From positions 1 to 64,000 of the forward strand of contig NZ_VFVY01000002.1 in the NCBI RefSeq assembly GCF_006442315.1: a stretch of DNA of 64,000 bases, written 5' to 3'. Positions within the stretch are counted from its first letter, which is position 1. The number at the start of each line of letters is the position of its first letter. The DNA is from Mesorhizobium sp. B2-3-4 (GTDB lineage Bacteria > Pseudomonadota > Alphaproteobacteria > Rhizobiales > Rhizobiaceae). This document shows, one piece after another, positions 53,884 to 62,544 of the stretch. Both the position numbers and the translations under genes were made by a program. The notes under the pieces are model-generated. The model saw nothing but the letters and a program-made list of their open reading frames with translations, did not search any database and was not told the origin of the DNA.

Positions 53884-55260
53884 GTGACAGACATCCGGTT
53901 CGAAAGTGATTCTCTGGGCGAGGTCGCGGTGCCGCGACTTGCCCACTATGGCCCGCAGACGGCACGGGCTCTTGCCAATTTCCCTGTGTCCGGCGAGCCG
54001 ATAAGCAGTTTGCCGAACCTTACGAAGGCAATGGCGCTGGTGAAGATTGCCGCGGCCAGGACCAACCAGGCGTGCGGGCATCTGAGCGCGGACAAGGCGG
54101 CAGCGATAGAACGTGCCGGCTACGATATCATCGAAGGCCTACTCGCGGAGAATTTCGGGATCGACGTCTTCCAGGGCGGTGCGGGAACATCAACCAACAT
54201 GAACGTCAACGAAGTGATGGCCAACCGTGCGCTTGAGCACCTTGGTCTCGAGTTCGGTCGATATGACGTCATTCACCCGAACGACCATGTGAACATGTCG
54301 CAGTCGACAAACGATGTATATCCGACAGCCATAAGGCTGGCGATGCTGATGACCAACGCCAGCCTGATGGAATCCGTCGAGCGTTTGGCAAGCGAGCTTG
54401 GCTCCAAGGGGGACGAGTTCCGGAACATTCGCAAGCTTGGGCGTACCCAACTGCAGGATGCCGTTCCGATGACGCTCGGCCAGGAGTTTCATGCGTTCGC
54501 CACCGCCCTTTTCGAGGACGTTGAAAGGCTTGGCCAGATGAGCCAGATGTTCCTGGAAATCAATCTTGGCGGTACGGCTATCGGCACCTCGGTCAATGCA
54601 GATGCCGACTATCGCAGCATGATCGTCCCAACACTGGCGCAACTGTCGGGCTATAAGCTGACAATTGCCGAGAACCTCATGGAGGCGAGCTGGGACACGG
54701 GCGCCTTCGTCCTTTATTCAGGAATGCTCAAGCGACTTGCCACTAAGCTTTCAAAAATCGCGAACGATCTGCGGCTGCTCTCCAGCGGGCCTCGCGGAGG
54801 CCTCTGGGAGATCGTGCTACCGGCGATGCAGCCCGGATCCTCGATCATGCCCGGCAAGGTCAACCCGGTGATTCCGGAGGTCGTCAATCAGGTTGCTTTC
54901 CATGTTATCGGCGCAGACCTGACCGTCACACTTGCGTCCGAGGCTGGGCAGTTGCAGCTCAATGCGATGGAACCCGTGATCGCCGCCAGCATCCTCAATG
55001 CGATGCGCCTGCTCATAAACGTTGTTGACCTATTTCGGGTGAAATGTGTTTCAGGCATCCGTGCCAATGAGACACAGTGCCTGGCTCATCTCGACGCCAG
55101 CACGGCCTTGGCCGCCCTGCTAGTACCCGTCATAGGTTATGAGAAAGCAGCATTGCTTGCTCACCAGTCACTGGATTCCCGCCTGCGCCTAACCGACCTT
55201 ATCCCAGAGCTTCCAGATGACGTGCGGGCAACTGCGTTAAAACGCCTTCAGGGATCGTAG
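53884..55260 (+). CDS. aspA: Aspartate ammonia-lyase (class II fumarase/aspartase family)
   Basis: The 458-residue protein has the superfamily signature GSSIMPGKVNPVIPEVVNQV near residue 318, with the catalytic serine loop, and GGAGTSTNMNVNEVMANRAL, HPNDHVNMSQSTNDVYPTAI and GRTQLQDAVPMTLGQEF, all typical of aspartases. It cleaves L-aspartate to fumarate and ammonia. GTG 53884 gives the family length. It could instead act on a substituted aspartate. Last gene of the operon starting at 46532; with aspartate dehydrogenase, two ways to remove ammonia are present. Confidence 0.87.
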   Translation: MTDIRFESDSLGEVAVPRLAHYGPQTARALANFPVSGEPISSLPNLTKAMALVKIAAARTNQACGHLSADKAAAIERAGYDIIEGLLAENFGIDVFQGGAGTSTNMNVNEVMANRALEHLGLEFGRYDVIHPNDHVNMSQSTNDVYPTAIRLAMLMTNASLMESVERLASELGSKGDEFRNIRKLGRTQLQDAVPMTLGQEFHAFATALFEDVERLGQMSQMFLEINLGGTAIGTSVNADADYRSMIVPTLAQLSGYKLTIAENLMEASWDTGAFVLYSGMLKRLATKLSKIANDLRLLSSGPRGGLWEIVLPAMQPGSSIMPGKVNPVIPEVVNQVAFHVIGADLTVTLASEAGQLQLNAMEPVIAASILNAMRLLINVVDLFRVKCVSGIRANETQCLAHLDASTALAALLVPVIGYEKAALLAHQSLDSRLRLTDLIPELPDDVRATALKRLQGS

Positions 55261-55308
55261 CTTCCAGCGGACGCAAGGGAGGCGAATACAACGTCGCGGC
55301 ACAAGGAC

Positions 55309-55425
55309 TCAAATCCTGTCCTTGCGACCAATTTTAGCCGCGGGCGGATATGGCGCTTTAAGCCGGTCGCAGATCCGGGCCAAGCCATTGCCGGTGATGC
55401 CTACCTCCGCTCCAAGACGGCTCAT
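55309..55425 (-). pseudogene. Remnant of a helix-turn-helix-type protein (38 codons)
   Basis: Reading from ATG 55425, the peptide MSRLGAEVGITGNGLARICD then RLKAPYPPAAKIGRKDRI resembles a motif common in uncharacterised bacterial proteins, in which such a segment continues into PRGYWAKxAAGK. Here that continuation is lost after PYPP and the frame ends at 55309. Likely a decayed gene or gene end between two catabolic operons. The resemblance is from memory of the motif only. Confidence 0.3.
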
Positions 55426-55740
55426 CGGAGGGTCGGGGCGCGTGCATCTCAAAAGAGGCTGTCGAGCCTTTCAGTCGAGACGCGATGCCGAGATGGTGGT
55501 CACCGCACTCCTTTGCTGACGAACCCAATCAGGGATTGGTATAAGAAACTGCTTGTCTTAGGTAAGTCGATCGGCTTTCATGAGCAGCAAGCCCGAGGCA
55601 ATGCAAAACACTGGGTGCGAAGTGGGCTTCTTTCTGATTGCATCCGACACAATGAGCGGCGCATACGCGGGATGTCGATTGACGAAAATGTGAGTCGCTC
55701 ATCGTGGCCTTGCCGCGACCGGAAACGGCACGCATAAACC
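55426..55740. other. Intergenic region before the polar amino-acid transporter
   Basis: No gene is recognised in these 315 bases. Short frames on both strands lack starts with ribosome sites and domains. TTGACG at 55678-55683 points at the transporter, but a convincing -10 at the proper distance is missing. The sequence between 55540 and 55690 is poorer in G+C than the flanking operons. Confidence 0.35.
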
Positions 55741-56511
55741 GTGTCACGCATGCCTCCTTCAGATCCCAAGCCAATCATCATCGCCGAATCCGTTCGCAAG
55801 ACATATCGCTCCAATGACGGACGTTCCCATCTTGCTCTGGGTGGCGTGAGTGCTGAAATCGGTCGTGGCGAGGTGCTTGTCGTCTTCGGACCCTCAGGTT
55901 CTGGCAAAAGCACGTTCCTGCGTACGTTGAACGCATTGGAATCGATCGATTCAGGGCGGATCGTGGTGGATGGCGTCGAGATCTCGGATCCGGGCGCCGA
56001 TCTCAACAAGCTGCGGTCGGAAGTCGGTATGGTCTTCCAGTTGTTCAACCTGTTCCAACATCGCACCGCTCTCGACAATGTCGTGCTGCCGCAGATCGTC
56101 GTGCATCGCCGATCAAAATCCGAAGCGGTGCGTCGGGCGCATGATTTGCTTGGAAAAGTCGGAATAGACGATCGCGCAGGGCATTACCCCAGCCAGTTGT
56201 CAGGAGGGCAGCAGCAGCGCGTGGCAATCGCCCGCGCCTTGGCCATGGATCCGAAAGTGATGCTGTTTGACGAGCCGACCTCGGCGCTGGATCCCGAAAC
56301 CGTCACCGGCATTCTCGATCTGATGACGGAACTCGCTGCGGAAGGGATGACAATGGCAGTCGTCACCCATGAGATGGGGTTCGCCCGTGAGATCGCCAAC
56401 CGGATGCTGTTCATGGATAGCGGGCTGATCGTCGAGGAGGGCAGTCCGCAGCAAATTTTCCAAATGCCCCGGCAAGAACGAACAAAGGAGTTCCTGAAGC
56501 AGATACTGTGA
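55741..56511 (+). CDS. Polar amino-acid ABC transporter ATP-binding protein (GlnQ/HisP family)
   Basis: The 256-residue ATPase has Walker [20 protein letters not shown] at about residue 50, Q-loop [20 protein letters not shown], signature [15 protein letters not shown], Walker [15 protein letters not shown] and H-loop [16 protein letters not shown]. The last is the GlnQ/HisP hallmark. Start may be GTG 55741 or ATG 55750; neither has a good ribosome site. It leads a four-gene transporter operon (ATPase, binding protein, two permeases). Confidence 0.92.
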   Translation: MSRMPPSDPKPIIIAESVRKTYRSNDGRSHLALGGVSAEIGRGEVLVVFGPSGSGKSTFLRTLNALESIDSGRIVVDGVEISDPGADLNKLRSEVGMVFQLFNLFQHRTALDNVVLPQIVVHRRSKSEAVRRAHDLLGKVGIDDRAGHYPSQLSGGQQQRVAIARALAMDPKVMLFDEPTSALDPETVTGILDLMTELAAEGMTMAVVTHEMGFAREIANRMLFMDSGLIVEEGSPQQIFQMPRQERTKEFLKQIL

Positions 56512-56565
56512 CGTTTGGAAATGCCGGAACGGCAAATGTTTAACAGATCAATGGGAGAGAGACAC

Positions 56566-57378
56566 ATGACAAGCAGCTTTACAAACAGAATGACCGGGGC
56601 GGCCGCAGGTTTGGCCGTGATGGTCGCGGCCTGGTTCGCCACCACCAGCGTGACGCGGGCCGACGAAATGGATGACATCCTCAAGAAGGGTGAGCTGGTC
56701 GTCGCCGTGCAGACCCAAGGACCGCCCGTCAGTTTCGTCGACAAGAACGGCGAGCGCACCGGGCTTGCAGTGGAGTTATCCAAACAGATGGCGGCCGATC
56801 TCGGCGTCAAGATCGTGTTCCAGGACTATGATTGGAAAGGTCTGATCCCGGCGTTGCTTGCCGGCAAAGCCGACATGATCGCGGGCGACATGACGCCGAC
56901 ACCGCAGAGGGCTTCACAGCTTCTGTTTTCTCGACCGATGTTCTTCAACGACACGCTCGCCTTCGCCACCAAGGATTCTCAGTTCAAGACCTGGCAGGAT
57001 CTCAATAAGGAAGGTGTGACTGTCGCCGCCTTGCAGGGCAGCACCTATGCTGATGCCGTGACCAAGTACCTTCCGAAGGCGACACTTAAGGTGTTTTCCG
57101 GCGGCGGCCCGGCTGTCGCTCAGACGCTCACCATGGGCCGCGTCGATGCCATGGTTGGCGGACAGGACTACAATTCCTACGTCCGTCAGTTCGACAACCT
57201 CAAGCCGCTCGAAGGGACGATGACGCGTGAGCCGCTGGCCTTCGCCACCCGCCCCAACGCCTTCCATCTCAAAATGTGGCTGGACAACTACGTTGAGTTG
57301 AAGACGGCAGACAATTCACTGCAGTCGCTGCTTGCTTACTGGTGGACGTCCGACGCCTGGGAGAAGGATCACAAGTAA
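56566..57378 (+). CDS. Polar amino-acid ABC transporter, periplasmic binding protein
   Basis: From ATG 56566, with GGGAGAGA upstream, the precursor has 270 residues and a signal peptide (hydrophobic AAAGLAVMVAAWFATTSV, cleavage near TRA-DE). It has the SBP family 3 fold: GELVVAVQTQGPPVSFVDKN, TGLAVELSKQMAADLGVKIV, LLAGKADMIAGDMTPTPQR and LQGSTYADAVTKYLPKATL. It captures an amino acid, opine or amine in the periplasm. A strong hairpin separates it from the permease genes. Confidence 0.92.
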   Translation: MTSSFTNRMTGAAAGLAVMVAAWFATTSVTRADEMDDILKKGELVVAVQTQGPPVSFVDKNGERTGLAVELSKQMAADLGVKIVFQDYDWKGLIPALLAGKADMIAGDMTPTPQRASQLLFSRPMFFNDTLAFATKDSQFKTWQDLNKEGVTVAALQGSTYADAVTKYLPKATLKVFSGGGPAVAQTLTMGRVDAMVGGQDYNSYVRQFDNLKPLEGTMTREPLAFATRPNAFHLKMWLDNYVELKTADNSLQSLLAYWWTSDAWEKDHK

Positions 57379-57386
57379 CGACCGCT

Positions 57387-57420
57387 TCGATCGGCGCGGT
57401 GTTCGCGCCGCGCCGATCGA
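57387..57420. promoter_or_regulatory. Hairpin between binding-protein and permease genes
   Basis: TCGATCGGCGCGG (57387-57399) and CCGCGCCGATCGA (57408-57420) form a perfect 13-bp stem with an 8-base loop, starting 8 bases after the binding-protein stop. No T-run follows. As at 10518-10549, it probably raises binding-protein mRNA relative to downstream genes. Confidence 0.75.
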
Positions 57421-57486
57421 CATAGCCGCATGCCTCCAAACTTGGATGGACCGATCGACATGTCACGCGATTGAAGCGATAAGCGG

Positions 57487-58182
57487 ATGAACTGGGTTCT
57501 CGACTTTTACAATTACCGCATCGTCGAGCAGTATCTCGATCGCTTCGCCGAAGGGCTTGAGAACACCCTCGTCGCAGCGGCTCTAAGCCTTATTGCGGCA
57601 GTTGTGCTCGGCACGTTGCTGGCGCTTTGCCGAATGTCCAGCCGCGCGCTCCTGTGGCGCCCGGTGGCAGGTTATGTCGCTTTCATTCTCGCAACGCCGT
57701 TGCTGGTGCAAATCTACCTCATTTATTACGGATTGCCGATCCTGGTTCCCGCCACCGCCCGGTGGAGCGAACTCGCGCTCGGCATCATTGCGCTCTCGTT
57801 GCACAATGCAGCCTATATGAGCGAGATCGTGCGTGGCGGCATTGCATCGGTGCCTCGGGGACAGATCGAGGGCGGCAAGGCGGTCGGCATGTCTTATCCG
57901 CAGCGGCTGCGCTACATCGTTCTGCCGCAGGCTTTCGCCAACACGTTGCCGCCACTGCTCGGCCAGACGGCGGTGCTCATCAAGGACACCTCGCTTCTTT
58001 CAATCATTGCGGTCTTTGATTTCCTGAGCGCTGGACTTCTGCTCAACAGCGAGAGGGTACGGCCCAACGAAAGCTTCCTTACCATCGCTGCCGGCTACCT
58101 GGCGATCTACGTCGTGATGCTCGCCTTGTCCTCGGTGGTCAAGCGCTGGCTTGCCGGTCCGGCATGGAACGCGGGGGCATAG
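57487..58182 (+). CDS. Polar amino-acid ABC transporter permease
   Basis: The 231-residue inner-membrane protein has about five helices and the HisMQ-family layout: RFAEGLENTLVAAALSLIAA, FILATPLLVQIYLIYYGLPI and the EAA loop region MSEIVRGGIASVPRGQIEGG with KAVGMSYPQRLRYIVLPQAF. It forms the channel with the next gene's product. Its stop is two bases before the start of the second permease. Confidence 0.92.
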   Translation: MNWVLDFYNYRIVEQYLDRFAEGLENTLVAAALSLIAAVVLGTLLALCRMSSRALLWRPVAGYVAFILATPLLVQIYLIYYGLPILVPATARWSELALGIIALSLHNAAYMSEIVRGGIASVPRGQIEGGKAVGMSYPQRLRYIVLPQAFANTLPPLLGQTAVLIKDTSLLSIIAVFDFLSAGLLLNSERVRPNESFLTIAAGYLAIYVVMLALSSVVKRWLAGPAWNAGA

Positions 58183-58184
58183 CG

Positions 58185-58868
58185 ATGCAACACTATCTCG
58201 ATGTCTTCATCGCGATCCTGCCGTTTCTCTGGACGGGTTTCGTCCAGACTTTCTGGGTATCGCTGGTGGCCATCGCCGCCGGCTCCGTGCTCGGCTTTTT
58301 GATCGGTGTCGTGCGTAGCCAGCGCATACCATTTTTTCATCGGCTGTTCGGTCTTTACATCCACATCCTGCGGGGAACACCGTTTCTGGTGCAGCTCTAT
58401 GTGTTCTATTTCGTCCTGCCCAACACCGGGATCGAAGCACTCCAATGGAGTTCCGAGATGGCGGCGTTCGTATCGCTCTCGGTCTACACTTCGAGCTATG
58501 TCGCCGAGATTATAATGGCGGCGATAGATGCGGTGCCGAAGGGCCAGTGGGAGGCCGCCACCGCGCTCGGTTTCAAGCGCCTTTCGATACTTGCTCTTGT
58601 CGTATTGCCACAGGCTCTGAAGCTCGCGGTTCCGCCGATGAGCGGCGTCTACGTCAACATTATCAAGAACACCGCCATATTGTCGGTCATCGGAATTTCT
58701 GAACTGACGCGCCAGGGTGAAATCTCGATCATGCGCTTCCCGCGTGACGTGCTTTTCATCTATGGCGTCATCGCGCTGGTCTATTTCGTCTACTGCTATC
58801 CGGTCCTGCGCTTCACGCGCTGGGCCGAGCGTAAGGTCGGCGGCACGCGTGTCGTCAACCTCGATTGA
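58185..58868 (+). CDS. Polar amino-acid ABC transporter permease (second)
   Basis: With ATG 58185 (GGGGG 8 bases upstream) the protein has 227 residues. It shows LPFLWTGFVQTFWVSLVAIA, GTPFLVQLYVFYFVLPNTGI and the EAA loop VAEIIMAAIDAVPKGQWEAA with TALGFKRLSILALVVLPQAL. It is the partner of the previous permease in the HisMQ-type pair. In-frame codons before 58185 overlap the previous gene. The flavoenzyme gene follows after 24 bases. Confidence 0.92.
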   Translation: MQHYLDVFIAILPFLWTGFVQTFWVSLVAIAAGSVLGFLIGVVRSQRIPFFHRLFGLYIHILRGTPFLVQLYVFYFVLPNTGIEALQWSSEMAAFVSLSVYTSSYVAEIIMAAIDAVPKGQWEAATALGFKRLSILALVVLPQALKLAVPPMSGVYVNIIKNTAILSVIGISELTRQGEISIMRFPRDVLFIYGVIALVYFVYCYPVLRFTRWAERKVGGTRVVNLD

Positions 58869-58892
58869 GCACTGCGCAAAAGCCGAAAACTC

Positions 58893-60182
58893 ATGACCTC
58901 CTACATCGATACATATTACAAGCGAACGCTAACTTCGGATGTGGTCTATCCCGGTTTGTCGGGCATACACGATGCGCAGATATGCATCGTCGGTGGCGGA
59001 CTTGCCGGACTGACGGCCGGCCTCGAACTCGGCCGCCGCGGCCGGAAGGTGACCGTGCTCGAAGCGCGACAGGTTGGCTGGGGCGCGTCCGGCCGTAACG
59101 GCGGCTTCGTATCGCCGGGCTGGGCAGCCCGGGCAGGCCAGGTCCTGGAGCGGGTCGGACCCGATCATGCCAGGATGTTGTTCCGCCTGTCGATGGAGGG
59201 CGTCGCCATGGTCGAGGACGCAATCCGCGATCTCGACATATCAGACGCGAACGTCACGCAGGGGATCCTGCGCGTGTCACGCTTTGAAAACACCAGGGCG
59301 CTCGAGCAGCAGCGCGACGAGCAGGAGGCAGAGTTCGGGCGCCATCTGCGGTTGCTGACGCGCGAAGAAGTGCGAGGCCTGCTGCTCTCGAAAAAGTATC
59401 ATCAGGCATTGTTCGACGAGGCGTCATTCCATTTTCACCCGCTGAATTACGCGCGCGCTCTGGCGCGTGAGATAGTCAGGCTGGGCGGCTCCGTCCACGA
59501 AGACGCTCCGGTGCTGCAAGCCGATCTCGAAGGAGCGCAAAAGAGGTTGCGCACCCCTTCGGGCGAGGTGCGGGCCGAGACCGTCGTGTTCGCCGGTGGC
59601 GGCTATACCGACAATGTGATACCGGCCTTGCGCCGCTCTTTTCTGCCGATCGCCACTTATGTCGTGCTGAGCGAACTGGCGCCAGACCTTATCGCCAAGG
59701 CGATCCGGACCGAGGCAGGCATCAGCGACGGGCGCCGGGCAGGCGACTACTATCGGGTGGTGGGTGGCCGGCTCCTGTGGGGCGGCCGCATCACCACCCG
59801 CACGACCGATCCCCGCGACATTGCCGCTCTGATCCGCCGCGAGATCGTCGCAACTTTTCCGCAACTGGAAACTCTCAAAATCGAGACGGCGTGGTCTGGA
59901 CTTATGGCGTACGCCCGGCATTTGATGCCTTTGATCGGGCCCTTGGCGCCGAATGTCTGGTCTTGCACGGGATTCGGAGGTCATGGTCTCAACACGACGG
60001 CGATCGGCGCAAGGGTGGTGGCGGAGGCGATTGCGGGGGAAAGCGATCGCTATCGCCTGTTCGCGCCTTTCGGCTTTGTCTGGAATGGTGGACCGTTCGG
60101 CACAGCGGCCGCACAGCTGACCTATTGGGCCTACCAGGGCATGGATTTCCTTCGTGAGCGCCGTTCGGCGCGGGCCAGTTAA
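58893..60182 (+). CDS. FAD-dependent oxidoreductase, PuuB/OrdL-like (DAO family)
   Basis: The 429-residue protein starts with MTSYIDTYYKRTL, then the FAD motif QICIVGGGLAGLTAGLELGR, VTVLEARQVGWGASGRNGGF (signature of gamma-glutamylputrescine oxidase-like DAO enzymes) and later VFAGGGYTDNVIPALRRSFL and WSCTGFGGHGLNTTAIGARV. Family members oxidise amines or N-substituted amino acids to aldehydes or oxo acids, hydrogen peroxide and amine. It is co-directional with the transporter, so it probably attacks what that transporter imports. Confidence 0.88.
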   Translation: MTSYIDTYYKRTLTSDVVYPGLSGIHDAQICIVGGGLAGLTAGLELGRRGRKVTVLEARQVGWGASGRNGGFVSPGWAARAGQVLERVGPDHARMLFRLSMEGVAMVEDAIRDLDISDANVTQGILRVSRFENTRALEQQRDEQEAEFGRHLRLLTREEVRGLLLSKKYHQALFDEASFHFHPLNYARALAREIVRLGGSVHEDAPVLQADLEGAQKRLRTPSGEVRAETVVFAGGGYTDNVIPALRRSFLPIATYVVLSELAPDLIAKAIRTEAGISDGRRAGDYYRVVGGRLLWGGRITTRTTDPRDIAALIRREIVATFPQLETLKIETAWSGLMAYARHLMPLIGPLAPNVWSCTGFGGHGLNTTAIGARVVAEAIAGESDRYRLFAPFGFVWNGGPFGTAAAQLTYWAYQGMDFLRERRSARAS

Positions 60183-60228
60183 TCCGGATCGCTTTGCAGC
60201 ACTGCCCAGAAGGGCGCGGCGGCGGTGG

Positions 60229-61476
60229 TTAGAAACGAGCCGGCGAATAAGGCGCCGGGTCGATATGGGGCTGGCTGCCGGTGACGAGCTCTGCGAGCAA
60301 GCGTCCGGTCGAGCCGCCGCCGATCATGCCAGTATGCCCATGGCCGGTGGCAATGTACAAAGAGCGATGTCTCTCGGCCTGGCCGATGGCGGGCACGCTG
60401 TCGGGCAGGGACGGGCGGTAGCCCATCCACATCGTCGGTTCCCCACCCTTGAGATCAGGGAAAAGCGCTCGGGCGTGACTGAGCAGGATCTCCGAGCGCC
60501 GCTCATCGGGTGCCGCCTCGAGGCCGGCGATCTCGACAGTACCGGCGAGCCGCAAGCCGTGTTCCATTGGCGACAGCGCGAAGCCGCGGTTCTTCATCTG
60601 CAGGGGCATTGGCAATTCGATCGAGGGTGAAGGCAACATCAGGTGGTAGCCGCGCTCGGTCTCCAAGGGCAGGGTGGCGCCAAGCGGCTCAAGCAGCCGG
60701 TTCGACCAAGCGCCGGCGGCGACAACCACCTTGTCGGCCGAGCGGTTGGCGGTGTTCGTGATTAACGTATAGCCGCCACCCTCGCGAGGGATGATCTTGA
60801 GCACGCGCTCACTGGCAAACGACCCGCCAGCCTGGCGCACCCTGTCGGCAATAGCCGTGACCAGCCGATGCGGGTTGATGGTATGGGCGTTGTTTGGATA
60901 GAGCAGGCCGCGCTTCGCGATGGGTGAAATGCCCGGCAGCAGGCGCTCGAGATCGCGTCGCGACAAAGGTTCGGTGACAACGCCTTGCCGTCTGTTGATC
61001 TCAGCCGTGATCCGGTCCGAGAGACCGGTCCCCTCGCTCTCCCAAATCTGGATCCCGCCCACTTCACGCACGAGAGCTTCGAAAGTGTCATTGCCGATCA
61101 GATCGCGGTAGCAGGCAAGATTGCTCTCATGGAGCTTCCACAGGGCGTCGGCCGCGATGTTGACGCGGTCCATTCTGCCGGCGCGTATCCATCGCAACAG
61201 CCAGGGTGCGGCCTTCAGCGCGTAGCTCGGCCTCAGCACAAGCGGTCCGAGCGGATTTAGCAACCAGCCCGGCACCTGGCGCAACATTCCCGGTATGGCT
61301 ACCGGGACATTGCAATCATGCCTCACCATACCAGCGTTGCCGAACGATGTCGCGCTGCCGGGAGGCAGTGGATCAACCACAGTCACATTCAGACCGGCCC
61401 GGGCCAGATAAAGCGCCGAACTGACGCCGACAATGCCGGCGCCGATGACAATCACGTTCCCATCCGGACCCGGCAT
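60229..61476 (-). CDS. FAD-dependent D-amino-acid dehydrogenase-like protein (DadA family)
   Basis: The 415-residue protein is DadA-like: VIVIGAGIVGVSSALYLARA, VVDPLPPGSATSFGNAGMVR, WLLRWIRAGRMDRVNIAADA, VVAAGAWSNRLLEPLGATLP and LPDSVPAIGQAERHRSLYIA with TGHGHTGMIGGGSTGRLLAE. It should oxidise D-amino acids to 2-oxo acids with electron transfer to the membrane chain. It converges with the PuuB-like gene at 46 bases and lies 117 bases after the oligopeptide ATPase genes on the same strand, so it could be their last gene. A relative is at 6078. Confidence 0.9.
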   Translation of the reverse strand: MPGPDGNVIVIGAGIVGVSSALYLARAGLNVTVVDPLPPGSATSFGNAGMVRHDCNVPVAIPGMLRQVPGWLLNPLGPLVLRPSYALKAAPWLLRWIRAGRMDRVNIAADALWKLHESNLACYRDLIGNDTFEALVREVGGIQIWESEGTGLSDRITAEINRRQGVVTEPLSRRDLERLLPGISPIAKRGLLYPNNAHTINPHRLVTAIADRVRQAGGSFASERVLKIIPREGGGYTLITNTANRSADKVVVAAGAWSNRLLEPLGATLPLETERGYHLMLPSPSIELPMPLQMKNRGFALSPMEHGLRLAGTVEIAGLEAAPDERRSEILLSHARALFPDLKGGEPTMWMGYRPSLPDSVPAIGQAERHRSLYIATGHGHTGMIGGGSTGRLLAELVTGSQPHIDPAPYSPARF

Positions 61477-61593
61477 GGCGACCCTTATCCAATTCAGCTA
61501 TTGCAAGCACACAGACATTCGCCCGGTGCCAGCGCCAGGACAATCGCCAGCGGCCGACAGCTCCTTGCACCAGGCATCGGTCCGGCAGTCCGG

Positions 61594-62544
61594 TCAGGCC
61601 GGCGCCGTCTCGCGCACGAAGTGCGTGGGCGACACCGCGTTCATAGGCAGATGGAGCGGGACGAAATCAACACTGCGTAGGGCGCTGGGGATTTCGTCCG
61701 ACATCGGTTCGCGTCCGACCGGACGTTGCGCCGGATCGGCGACGGGAACCGTCGACAGCAGCTTGCGCGTGTAGGGATGCTGAGGATTGCCGAAGACTGA
61801 TCGGCGGTCGCCGATTTCGACGATCTCGCCCAGATACATGACGGCGACGCGATGCGCGATGCGTTCGACCACGGCCATGTCGTGGCTTATGAACAAAATG
61901 GCGATGCCCATTTCGCGCTGCAGGTCCATCAACAGATTGATGACCTGTGCCTGGATCGTGACGTCGAGCGAGGCGACCGCCTCATCTGCGATCAGCAGGC
62001 GCGGCTCCAGCGCCAGTGCCCTGGCGATACAGATGCGCTGACGTTGGCCGCCAGAAAAGGCATGCGGATATCGTTCGAGATGTTCGCGCGGCAGATGCAC
62101 TTTGGCCAGCAGATCCGCTGTCCGCTCGCGCAAGGCACTTCCTCGCGCGATGCGATGGACGCGCATGGGATCCGCCAGCGCCTGGCCGATCGTCATGCGC
62201 GGATTGAGCGAGGAGAAGGGATCCTGGAAGACCATCTGCACCTCGCGTCGGAAGCCCGCCAGAGTCGCTCGTCTGGCGCCGATGATCTCCTTGCCGTCAT
62301 AGCGGATGGAACCCGACAGCGGTTTGTCCAACTGCATGATGCTGCGCGCCACGGTCGACTTGCCGCATCCCGACTCGCCCACCAAAGCAAGGGTTTCGCC
62401 GGGGAAGATATCGAAGGAGACGCCCTCCACCGCATGCACCCGCCCGGTGAGGCCGCCGAAGACGCCGCCCTTGAGATCGAAACGCGTAATCAGGTCGCGC
62501 ACTTCGACCAAGGGATTCTTGTCGGCTGCTGTGGGGCCGCTCAT
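61594..62544 (-). CDS. Oligopeptide/dipeptide-type ABC transporter ATP-binding protein (DppF/OppF family)
   Basis: The 316-residue ATPase has VHAVEGVSFDIFPGETLALV, Walker A GESGCGKSTVARSIMQ, Q-loop VQMVFQDPFSSLNPRMTIGQ, signature FSGGQRQRICIARAL and Walker [20 protein letters not shown], where Ala replaces the usual Pro after DE. The C-terminal FGNPQHPYTRKLLSTVPVAD is the peptide-transporter hallmark. It overlaps the DppD-type gene by ATGA. No permease or binding protein is adjacent. Confidence 0.9.
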   Translation of the reverse strand: MSGPTAADKNPLVEVRDLITRFDLKGGVFGGLTGRVHAVEGVSFDIFPGETLALVGESGCGKSTVARSIMQLDKPLSGSIRYDGKEIIGARRATLAGFRREVQMVFQDPFSSLNPRMTIGQALADPMRVHRIARGSALRERTADLLAKVHLPREHLERYPHAFSGGQRQRICIARALALEPRLLIADEAVASLDVTIQAQVINLLMDLQREMGIAILFISHDMAVVERIAHRVAVMYLGEIVEIGDRRSVFGNPQHPYTRKLLSTVPVADPAQRPVGREPMSDEIPSALRSVDFVPLHLPMNAVSPTHFVRETAPA

